Source: Thermotoga profunda AZM34c06 (lineage in GTDB: Bacteria; Thermotogota; Thermotogae; Thermotogales; DSM-5069). From it: 64,000 nucleotides of DNA. The translations under genes were made by a program, and so were the position numbers. The DNA lies in contig NZ_AP014510.1 in NCBI RefSeq assembly GCF_000828675.1, positions 825,413 through 889,412 on the forward strand, in the 5' to 3' direction. Numbering within the stretch: the first letter of the stretch is position 1; each line of letters opens with the position of its first letter. Below, piece by piece: positions 33,367 through 41,132 of the stretch. The notes below the pieces were generated by a model. It made no database searches, was not told the origin of the DNA, and worked only from the letters and a program-made list of their open reading frames with translations.

Positions 33367-34956
33367 TTATTTATGAAAAACCCATCTTTATTATCAATTA
33401 GTATTCTTTTGAGAATTCTTTCCTCTGTCTCACTATCTATACCAGAAGTAGCTTCATCCAGTATCAACACCTGTGGTTTTCTAATTAAAGCCCTTGCAAG
33501 AATAATTCTCTGCCTTTGATCCTCTGAAAGTTTTACTCCTTTTTCTCCAACAATTGTATCTATTCCATTCTCCATATCTTCAACAAACCCACATTCACAT
33601 ATCTCAAGTGCTCTGTTTATCTCTTCCTCTGAAAAATCTTCAAATAAAGTGAAGTTGTTCCTTATAGAAATGTCAAAAAGATAGTCATTCGAATGAATAA
33701 CAATGATATTTCTTCAAAGAGATGAAAGAGAATATTCCTCAATGGGAATATTGTTGATGAATATCCCTCCTTTTGTGGGTGAAAGAAATCGATTGGAAAG
33801 TGAAACAAATGTGCTCTTCCCTGCCCCTGAACTCCCTACAATGGCTATTCTGTCCCCAAATTGAGCTTGAAATGTAAATCAGAGAGAATTTTGGTTTCAT
33901 CGTTATATTTGAATTCCACATGTGTGATTTCTAATTTTTCAAATTTTTCCAGTCTTACTCCGTTTGCTTTTTCGAAGGGCATTGAGAAAATATTTGCAAA
34001 GTTTTCCCAGTTTGGTACTGAAGAGAAAAACATTGTTAGGCCCGTGATCATCATCCTCAAGATATCGTATATCCAGTTCATGTAAGAGTTATATGCTACG
34101 AGCATCCCAACACTTATCTCATCTTTCCAGAGAAGATAAACTCCAAAACCAATCACCACCATGGCATTTCCGATCCCTTTGTTTATTTCACCATTCTTGC
34201 TGGATAGTTCGTTTGCCATTCTCGCTAAAATGTTTGCTTTGCTCCATTCCTTAGCGCTCGTATTGGTAAGATTTTCTATTAATCTTGAATCGGAATACTG
34301 TTTCAGAGTGAATATTCCTTCGATTGATTCTTTGGTTCTTTTCATGAACTCCTGATAATTTTCTCTATCTTTTTGAGATGCTCTAATAACCAACTTCTTA
34401 AGAGCAGATGTCGACAGATAGAACATAAATGCACTGATGAGGACGGTGACAGTTAACTTTGCGTTTAAAATGAACAATATTCCAAGAACAATAACGAAGA
34501 ATCCAAAATTGAAATAGAATTGTAGTTTTCCAAGATAAATTCCTGTGGCTGTCTTTGGAATATCTTTTACAAAGATAGAGAGGTAATTGTTCACATTTTG
34601 AGAGTTCAGAACATCGATAGTGATAATATCTTTGCATAAGCACTTTTTGATTCCTTTGTTCGTGGATTGTTGATCAGATATCTGGCTACTGAGTAGTTGA
34701 GTTTGTACATGATAAAAGATTGAAGAGATAAAATAAGCAAATATAAGCCAGAAAAGAGCATTATTCCACCAATGTTTCCTTTATAAAACGCACTGTCAAT
34801 TGTATTTTTGATGAACAACGGAATGAGAATGTTGATAATCAAAAATAGCGCTTCAAGAAAAAAGAACAATGGATAGTGTTTTTTATATTTTCGCTCGAAT
34901 TTTTGAATGTGTGTTTGGCGCTTTTGCTGAATGAAGGTACTCTCATAAACTATCAA
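33363..34956 (-). pseudogene. peptide-type ABC exporter (left cassette), frameshifted
   Basis: Read on the minus strand from 34956: an N-terminal membrane part (34956-34606), a second membrane block (34594-33845) and an ATPase part. Walker A appears as IAIVGSSGAGKSTFVSL around 33850-33800, and the final frame 33575-33363 has the signature LSEDQRQRIILARAL and Walker B LILDEATSGID. At least three frameshifts or stops separate the blocks, so no full-length protein is made. Domain order is that of a one-chain ABC half-exporter, the same as the intact gene at 37313-39070. It belongs to the decayed copy of the peptide cassette. Confidence 0.8.
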
Positions 34957-35001
34957 CCCTCATTGAATAGTATTTCATAAACATTGTGCAACAACCCTTC
35001 G

Positions 35002-36330
35002 TTATTTTTCTAAGGTGGAAGATAAAGACCATGGATCAACTTCTATTATCGTTTCAAGTATTTTTCTTTCAACATCACATGTTTTAAACATATCTTTTTC
35101 GTATTCTCGCTTGAAAACACATCTATTACAGTGGTAAGTAAAATAACAATCTCTGCATTTTTTATGCTTAGCCCGCACGAATTGTTTCAGAGCAGAAGAT
35201 CTCCAGCTTTTTATATCTTTAAGTATTCTTTCTTCATTATGTTCAACTACATTCGATATCCTGTATTTTGAATCTCCTACAACTAATTGACATGGGTATA
35301 TATTCCCTAAAATATCTACAATAAACGAATTTGATCCAGCGGGGCAAAAAGTACTAATAATCAAATCTCCAGACAAATTTGAAGGATTAATATAATTTTT
35401 TAGTAAACTGTTTAAAAAGACTTTTTCGAAATCATTCAGTTTTTCACTACTGCGAATCTTTTTTAATAAAAAACAACGCTCTGTAATATTCTAAAACCAT
35501 AGAAACATTAGTTTTCAATTCTCTGCCTAAAGAATTATTCCAGTCATACACTGGCGCAACAGTAATATTTATAGTGTTGAATTTTTTATAGAAATATCTG
35601 TATATCTTCAAAATGTCTAATCCAAATTTTTCATGTAAACTCGTATAGGTGACTTCAAACGATATAGGAATATTATTTTGCCTAAATAATTCTATATTTC
35701 TTATTATTTGCTCAAAACTACCCATGTTATTAGAACTGGGTCTTGTATAGTTATGAATCTCTCTTGGACCATCAAGACTAATGACCACATAAGTTTGAAA
35801 ATCCTTCTCATAAAATTTGCAAATTTTGACGAGATACTCTACAATTTCTTCGGAAACAAACAAACTTGTAGCTATAGTTATCCTTGGCTTCTGATGTTTT
35901 TGCTTTAAAATTTCAAGTAATTTTTCTATCATTTCAATATTTAGAAGTGGCTCTCCCCCAAAAACATGAACATTATGCACGTTATATAATTTGGAAGAAA
36001 AAATCAAGGGTTCGAGTCAGCACATCTTTACTCATAAAACCAGGATTACCATATGTTCCAACATTGGCATAGCAATATTTACATCTCAATGTACAAATTT
36101 GGGATAGATTTAGTGCCAAACGTAGTATTTCATTGTTCTTTACCATTTTTTGCGAAGGGAAGATAAAGCACTTTTTTTAATTATAATGCTTTGATTTTCA
36201 CACCAAAACAAAAAAGAACAATCATGTTTTGCAATTTGTATATTTTCATCTAATTTATAAAAATCGAAGTTAACTTTATCTAAAAGAAATCTGTCACCAC
36301 AAGAAGTTTCAATTATGGCAAAAAGATTCT
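35002..36330 (-). pseudogene. radical SAM/SPASM peptide maturase (left cassette), frameshifted
   Basis: Minus-strand pieces join in order. An N-terminal part (IIETSCGDRFLLDKV) ends near 36150; the radical SAM cluster motif CTLRCKYCYANVGTYG follows at about 36105-36060; the core with HVFGGEPLLN runs 36007-35447; the SPASM part (TFCPAGSNSF, CRDCYFTYHCNRC) runs 35376-35002. Each join needs a one-base shift, and each lies at or next to a run of A or T. Repairing them restores a ~440-residue enzyme like the intact one at 39265. The adjacent 31-residue peptide would be its substrate. Confidence 0.8.
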
Positions 36331-36334
36331 AAGG

Positions 36335-36430
36335 TTAACCACACCATCCACAAACAAGTCCGGCGCCACCGCAACCTTGCTTTGGTTTCAGATAATCATT
36401 GGGAATGATTGGTTTTGGCATCTTCTGCAT
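36335..36430 (-). CDS. Cys-rich ribosomal peptide precursor (31 aa), left cassette
   Basis: ATG 36430 has GGAGG at eight bases, a strong ribosome site. The 31-residue product begins MQKMPKPIIPNDYLK and ends in a glycine/cysteine core GCGGAGLVCGWCG with Cys20, Cys27 and Cys30. It lies immediately upstream of the radical SAM/SPASM pseudogene on the same strand. Short leader, Gly-Cys-rich tail and this neighbourhood are typical of thioether-forming (sactipeptide or ranthipeptide) precursors. Unlike the enzyme and exporter beside it, this gene shows no damage. A near-palindrome TGTACACCGGTATACA lies at 36462-36477, upstream of the ribosome site. Confidence 0.7.
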   Translation of the reverse strand: MQKMPKPIIPNDYLKPKQGCGGAGLVCGWCG

Positions 36431-36461
36431 ATGTCATTCCTCCTTTCATTTGTAAATTTTA

Positions 36462-36477
36462 TGTACACCGGTATACA
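36462..36477. promoter_or_regulatory. possible operator upstream of the left precursor gene
   Basis: TGTACACCGGTATACA is a 16-base palindrome with one mismatched pair, 32 bases upstream of the precursor ATG. Whether it binds a regulator is unknown; I saw no second copy in the window. Confidence 0.3.
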
Positions 36478-36570
36478 CCTTTGCAGAAAAATTCATTTTT
36501 TCCTAAATCTGATTATCGAAACAGAAGATACAACTAAGCAATTGACATTGATCTTTTTTGTTCACCAAAT

Positions 36571-36705
36571 TCAATTGTTAATTGTCAGATTCAGCTCAAT
36601 AATTATGGAATTCCATCCATGTGTTCTGTTGTCCACATCTGATTTGTCTGCAAATATTGATGTTACTAAGAATAACATTAAAAGAACGACTAATATTTTT
36701 TTCAC
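36571..36705 (-). CDS. short secreted peptide (44 aa), left cassette
   Basis: GTG 36705, preceded by GGGGATAAATA, opens a clear signal peptide (KKILVVLLMLFLVTSIFA) followed by DKSDVDNRTHGWNS. The right cassette encodes a homologous product with the same pattern after its signal peptide (ADK-x(4)-N-x-TH-x-W). Conservation of signal peptide, cleavage region and the N-x-TH-x-W motif in two independently diverged copies argues that it is translated and exported. The left copy diverges after NS and is shorter. It is transcribed divergently from a TPR-like gene remnant. Confidence 0.6.
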   Translation of the reverse strand: MKKILVVLLMLFLVTSIFADKSDVDNRTHGWNSIIIELNLTINN

Positions 36706-36734
36706 TATTTATCCCCTATTTTTTCTTATCACGT

Positions 36735-36901
36735 TTTATATGGTTTTCAACTTTTGGTGTGTTTGAAGCCAGTTTATAGAAAGCAATTTTACTATCTATT
36801 TTTATGTAATTTTGAACAATTTGATTTTTTGAGGTATAACTATAGCAGAAGTGATGAAGATGAAGAAATCTGCACAGGAAATGAAAGCAATTTTCAAATT
36901 C
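36735..36901 (+). repeat. duplicated promoter region plus 5' end of the TPR-like gene (left copy)
   Basis: Almost identical to 40967-41132. It holds TTGAAC, 17 bases, TATAAC and the first ~16 codons of the TPR-like gene. The near identity contrasts with the divergence of the peptide genes alongside. Confidence 0.8.
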
Positions 36902-37201
36902 GGTTAGAGATGATGTAATAAGTGTTCTGATTTGAATGATTTTGCATGGGACGTAAAAGAAAGACATCCAAAGATTGCTCATGATCTTTGTTGAAAAGAT
37001 ATGAAACCATGGAATTTGTTATTTCTATGGTGGAAGCACATCCTTTGCGTCAAAAAAGAAGTTATGTGTTTTACAAGCACAACAATGGTAAATAACCTCT
37101 CGTTTCATGCAAAAGATCTGCCGGAATCACTTATAAGAAAAATCATTTGTGAAGTGGGTATATCAGCGGAGAAACTCAAGAAAATACTTGAAAATCTGTA
37201 A
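36902..37201 (+). pseudogene. deleted copy of the TPR-like gene
   Basis: After the duplicated start, three pieces of the full gene at 41086-42654 are joined: about 36902-36932 matches 41406-41436, 36933-36989 matches 41648-41704, and 36990-37046 matches 42293-42349. The parts between are missing, so the gene lost three internal segments totalling more than 1 kb. The stretch 37047-37201 does not match the full gene; it encodes FHAKDLPESLIRKIICEVGI in one frame, origin unknown. Confidence 0.8.
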
Positions 37202-37312
37202 GATCAGAGAAAGACTCTCCATTGAATAAAGCCTCTCCTATCTGGATTGAAAAACTTCAACAATGGTGTAGAAACGCACCCCCTTTTTCTGTGGTTCATG
37301 CCAGTAAGTGGT

Positions 37313-39070
37313 TCAGACATCTTTATCAGCGATCTTCTTCGATTCATTCACGTATGTTTCTATTATCCTTTTGAATATTGCGTTGTTTTGCATCAACTCT
37401 TCGAACCTTCCAACAGAAGAAACTTTTCCATTTTCAAGGAAGATTATCTTACTTGCGACTCTGATAATGTTCGGTTTGTGCGATATCATAATAGCTGTTT
37501 TTTCTTTCAAAAATCCAACCAGTTTCTCCAGCAGGAGTTTTTCAGTTATAGTGTCCAGATTTGTGAGAGGTTCATCTAAAATAACAACAGGTTTGTTTGC
37601 ATAAAAAAGCCTGGCAAACTGGATTCTTTGTTTTTCACCTCCTGAGACAAAGCTTCCTCCTTCCCCCAGTTTTCTTCCTCTCAGATGCTCTATTCCAAGT
37701 TCTTTTATGATTTTTTCGAGTTTTTCTTCATTGTACTCTCTTCCAAGGACTATGTTGTTTTCCAAAGTATCGTTGAATATACCAACGTTCTGGGAATAAA
37801 AAGCAACATGTTCGAAAATAACCGATGGCATTACCTGCTTCAAATCGTTTCCAAAAAGTTTCACCATCCCTTCATAATTCTGTTCCAGACCAAGCAATAT
37901 GTTCAGCAGTGTAGACTTTCCTTCCCCAGAAAGCCCAACGATGGCAGTAATCTCAAAGGACTGTACATAAAAATTGATCTGTTTTAAAACAGATTTCCCC
38001 TTTTCGAAGCCAAAGGTAACATCTACAAGCTCGTAAACAGAACTTCCAGAAATAGGTTTTATTTCGCATTTTTTGAAAGCCTCTTCAGCTCGTCTTACTT
38101 CGTTGAAATAGTCAAGCACAGCATCAAGATTTGCTGATACTCGCGTAGTAATACGAGCAAGTTCCCGAAACATATATAAAGGTTCTGTGATGAAAGAAAA
38201 GTAGTTCCACAACGCCCATATCGTTCCCACAGTCATTTTTCCGCCTATCACAAGGTATGCTCCATAAATGAGGATGAAGAGTCGTGTAAAGTATTCCGGT
38301 AGATCTATCATCACTTTGTCGAATCTCGAGCGGGGAAGTTCCGCCTTTAGAACGACATCTGCTACTTCCTGGTACATTTCTTTACATTTTTCCTGCCGCT
38401 TTTTCTGAGCTCCTCCTGCGAGAACTTCGTGAATGTTTTCAAATGTTTCGGTAATGAAATTTGTTACACGTCGCAGAAGTTCGTACATTCGAGAATACGG
38501 CCGTTCTGTTACCCTGCCGATGATGTTCAGATAGATTCCGACTATCACGGCGTTCGCCACGAACAAAATAAAGAAGATCTTACTCCACATGAAAACCATC
38601 ACCAAAACAAATATGGTACGCACTATCACCAAGGCATTTCGGAAAAAACCGTAGTCCAGTACAAAAAAAGCTTCGTTGAGTTGATGATTGATCAAGGTAG
38701 CATAATAAGCAGAGCCTTGCTGCTTGAGCTTTTGCCAGGGAAAGAAAAACGATTGATTAAAAATGCGGCTGGACAAATCTGACACAGCTCTGTATTTTGC
38801 TTTCAAATAGATCTGATCCCCAACGTAAGTCAAAACAAACGATGCACCATAAACTATGCCAAGGAGGTAAATCGTGTTCAATTTCAACTGCATATTTGTC
38901 AGCCCATCGATAACATCTCTCACAAGAAGAGGAATAAAAAAGCCCAACACAACCGAAAATGTTGCAAGAAAACCGCCTACCAGTATAAGTATCAAAAACC
39001 GCTTTTGAATTAAAGAGTAAAAACGAAAGATCTTTCGGATATTCTTAAAATTCATGTTTCTCCTCCTCAA
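37313..39070 (-). CDS. ABC half-exporter for the modified peptide (right cassette)
   Basis: 585 residues: six-helix membrane domain (about 1-320) fused to an ATPase. Walker A GLSGEGKSTLLN, signature VSGGEKQRIQFARLF, Walker B VVILDEPLTNLD and the switch His in MISHKPN are all intact. No C39 peptidase domain is present, so leader removal, if any, needs another protease. ATG 39066/39070 region has GAGGAGGAG upstream. It lies directly after the Cys-rich precursor and its maturase on the same strand, so it most likely exports the finished peptide, possibly also giving self-protection. Confidence 0.85.
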   Translation of the reverse strand: MRRRNMNFKNIRKIFRFYSLIQKRFLILILVGGFLATFSVVLGFFIPLLVRDVIDGLTNMQLKLNTIYLLGIVYGASFVLTYVGDQIYLKAKYRAVSDLSSRIFNQSFFFPWQKLKQQGSAYYATLINHQLNEAFFVLDYGFFRNALVIVRTIFVLVMVFMWSKIFFILFVANAVIVGIYLNIIGRVTERPYSRMYELLRRVTNFITETFENIHEVLAGGAQKKRQEKCKEMYQEVADVVLKAELPRSRFDKVMIDLPEYFTRLFILIYGAYLVIGGKMTVGTIWALWNYFSFITEPLYMFRELARITTRVSANLDAVLDYFNEVRRAEEAFKKCEIKPISGSSVYELVDVTFGFEKGKSVLKQINFYVQSFEITAIVGLSGEGKSTLLNILLGLEQNYEGMVKLFGNDLKQVMPSVIFEHVAFYSQNVGIFNDTLENNIVLGREYNEEKLEKIIKELGIEHLRGRKLGEGGSFVSGGEKQRIQFARLFYANKPVVILDEPLTNLDTITEKLLLEKLVGFLKEKTAIMISHKPNIIRVASKIIFLENGKVSSVGRFEELMQNNAIFKRIIETYVNESKKIADKDV

Positions 39071-39138
39071 GTAACATTTTTAGTAATGATAGTAAAGAAG
39101 GAGAGTATCAGAGAGTATCTCTCCCCCTTTTTTCATAA

Positions 39139-39264
39139 TCAGCCGTTTAATACAGATTTGCAGCAAACACCACTCAAGCAACAAAAACCAGTAAATTGAG
39201 CACATTCCCACTCGTAGATATCAGAAATATCTTTGATTTGCAAAGCTTTCCGAAGAATTTTCAC
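39139..39264 (-). CDS. Cys-rich ribosomal peptide precursor (41 aa), right cassette
   Basis: GTG 39264 is contiguous with the TAA of the maturase gene, and GGAGG lies eight bases upstream inside that gene's end. The 41-residue product has a leader beginning KILRKALQIKDISDIYEWE and a core with five cysteines, CAQFTGFCCLSGVCC, then a short tail. It sits between a radical SAM/SPASM enzyme and an ABC exporter on the same strand, the standard layout for a thioether-bridged peptide. Lack of a Gly-Gly leader end fits the exporter's lack of a peptidase domain. A small hairpin GAGAG-ATA-CTCTC lies between it and the exporter gene. Confidence 0.72.
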   Translation of the reverse strand: MKILRKALQIKDISDIYEWECAQFTGFCCLSGVCCKSVLNG

Positions 39265-40671
39265 TTAGCCCACCTCCTTTGGGGAAGAGATTCTATCTTC
39301 AAGAATTTCAGTGTATTTACACATAGTAAACAAGATATCTTTTTCCTTCAAATAGCAAACAGTATTGCCAGATGATAACCTAACGCGTTTACAACCGCCC
39401 ATACAAATCGGAAGAAGCTTGCATTTCAAACAATTAGAATATCTATCAGGATCATCAAATATAGAAGATTTCCACTTTTGGAGAATTTTTTCATTATAAA
39501 CCATCTCACCGTTGGGTAAAAGAGAGCCAATACTATGATTTTTGCTACCAACAAAAGTATCACATGGAAATAACAAACCATCTGCTCCTATTATGTAACT
39601 ATAACGTCGCTCTGCTTGACACCAACAAGGAGTGGGAGCTGGCAATATTTCAAGTGCCTTTCCATATGGTGAAAGCCAGTTGACTTCTTGTCGCAAAGGT
39701 GCCAACATTTCCAAGACTTTCAATGTAAATTGCAGTTGTTGTTTTAAGCCATTTTCAAGATCAAAAATGTCCTTCAGCAAACATTGAATACCGTTCCTAG
39801 AAGTTTCAAAATGATATACTGGGCGAAAGTATATAATAAAACGAGAGTCGTTTCCAAGGTCCTTTACGAACTTTTGAAGCAAATTCTTTGCGGATTCAAT
39901 ACTTGTTTTAATGAAATTTACTCTTATCGCAACTTTGAAGTTCAGATCTGTATTTGAGATATTTATCAGATTTTGATAAATCGTTTGAAAAGTAGGACTA
40001 CCATTTCTGAGTACTCTGAGTTTGTCATGGCTCGATTCGTCTCCATCAAGGGTTATTTGGAAATCCGTTATTCCTAATTCAATTAGTTTTTTGGCAACAT
40101 CGTTGCTCAAAAGGTACCCGTTAGTCACAATTGAACAACTTGTTTTGATAGGAAGCTTTTGGCATAATATCTCCAACTTTTTATGAAAATAGGTGATTCC
40201 TTGAATTGAGAGAAGGGGTTCCCCACCAAACCATGAGATTCTCAGAAAAGTTTGATCTCCGCGTTTGCTGTTTTCTACAGCGAGTTTCTCCACTAGATTC
40301 AATATTGCTTCATAGACTTCTGGTTTCATAAATTTGTTTCGCCTACGATATTGAAAGCAATAAGGGCATGCAAAATTACAGGTTTCAGCAGGGAGTAATG
40401 TTAAATGAATGAAACGCGGATCATTTATGTGCTTTAAATGCCAAGAGCGAATTTCAGAAATTTCATCGTCTTCTTCAGATACAAGAAATCCCTCATTTTT
40501 CAAGGATGACAAAAACTCGCTGGGAAAATCCTGTCTTCCCTCCAAAAGCCTAAAGAGTTCATGAGAAAGTTTTTTATTCAACAAAGCAACTGCACCTGTT
40601 TTTGTGTTGTATAAGAGAAGTTCACCATTATTTGTTTTCACTCTAAAATTATAGTAACTTTCTTTGATCAT
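39265..40671 (-). CDS. radical SAM/SPASM peptide maturase (right cassette)
   Basis: 468 residues; ATG 40671 follows AAGGGGGTGTG. Residues 1-90 form a small N-terminal domain (peptide recognition is plausible). Cys98, Cys102 and Cys105 in CNFACPYCF hold the SAM-cleaving iron-sulfur cluster, and WFGGEPLL is the SAM-binding GGE motif. The C-terminal SPASM domain (CWCQAERR, LLFPCDTF, CLKCKLLPICMGGCKRV) binds auxiliary clusters. Such enzymes link Cys sulfur to carbon in a precursor peptide. The precursor gene follows without a gap. It matches the frameshifted gene at 35002-36330 in order and architecture. Confidence 0.9.
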   Translation of the reverse strand: MIKESYYNFRVKTNNGELLLYNTKTGAVALLNKKLSHELFRLLEGRQDFPSEFLSSLKNEGFLVSEEDDEISEIRSWHLKHINDPRFIHLTLLPAETCNFACPYCFQYRRRNKFMKPEVYEAILNLVEKLAVENSKRGDQTFLRISWFGGEPLLSIQGITYFHKKLEILCQKLPIKTSCSIVTNGYLLSNDVAKKLIELGITDFQITLDGDESSHDKLRVLRNGSPTFQTIYQNLINISNTDLNFKVAIRVNFIKTSIESAKNLLQKFVKDLGNDSRFIIYFRPVYHFETSRNGIQCLLKDIFDLENGLKQQLQFTLKVLEMLAPLRQEVNWLSPYGKALEILPAPTPCWCQAERRYSYIIGADGLLFPCDTFVGSKNHSIGSLLPNGEMVYNEKILQKWKSSIFDDPDRYSNCLKCKLLPICMGGCKRVRLSSGNTVCYLKEKDILFTMCKYTEILEDRISSPKEVG

Positions 40672-40728
40672 TAATCACACCCCCTTCTTAATGTTATTAT
40701 TCACTAACAAAAGTAAAAACAACTTACC

Positions 40729-40908
40729 TCATGTTCCGTGTTTTGCTGTTTGGTAATCATCGTAAAAAACCCCGTTTTTCTGGAGATAGTTTGCAACAAC
40801 TTTGTCAACCCCAGGCCTCCAAGAATGAGTTTCGTTACCTGCTTCTGTCTTATCAGCGAAGATGATTCCAGGTAAAAACAAGAATATTAGAAGAACGGTT
40901 AAAAGCAT
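40729..40908 (-). CDS. short secreted peptide (59 aa), right cassette
   Basis: ATG 40908 opens a signal peptide (LLTVLLIFLFLPGIIFA) followed by DKTEAGNETHSWRPGVDK and a charged tail. It shares the ADK-x(4)-N-x-TH-x-W pattern with the 44-residue peptide of the left cassette. It lies 57 bases before the maturase gene on the same strand, and divergent to the TPR-like gene. GGAG is very close to the ATG, so the start is a little uncertain. Role unknown; a secreted signal, an immunity factor or an accessory peptide are all possible. Confidence 0.6.
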   Translation of the reverse strand: MLLTVLLIFLFLPGIIFADKTEAGNETHSWRPGVDKVVANYLQKNGVFYDDYQTAKHGT

Positions 40909-40966
40909 TCTCCTTCATTTCCCTTTGTTCCCTCTTCCCTTCCTCCCACTTCAATTTTTGTCATGC

Positions 40967-41132
40967 TTTATATGGTTTTCAACTTTTGGTGTGTTTGAAG
41001 CCAGTTTATAGAAAGCAATTTTACTATCTATTTTTATGTAATTTTGAACAATTTGATTTTTTGAGGTATAACTATAGCAGAAGTGATGAAGATGAAGAAA
41101 CCTGCACAGGAAATGAAAGCAATTTTCAAATA
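40967..41132 (+). repeat. duplicated promoter region plus 5' end of the TPR-like gene (right copy)
   Basis: Partner of 36735-36901. Includes promoter TTGAAC (41044-41049), 17-base spacer, TATAAC (41067-41072). The start codon lies only about 11-14 bases after the -10, so the transcript would be nearly leaderless. Confidence 0.8.

Noticed and set aside
36377..36766. 129-residue plus-strand frame
   Set aside because: It lies antisense to the secreted peptide and precursor genes, is Phe/Ile-rich by composition and has no ribosome site.
36902..37201. Programmed excision or intron-like splicing of the left TPR-like gene
   Set aside because: Three unrelated deletions with no conserved splice or recombination signal are better explained as decay.
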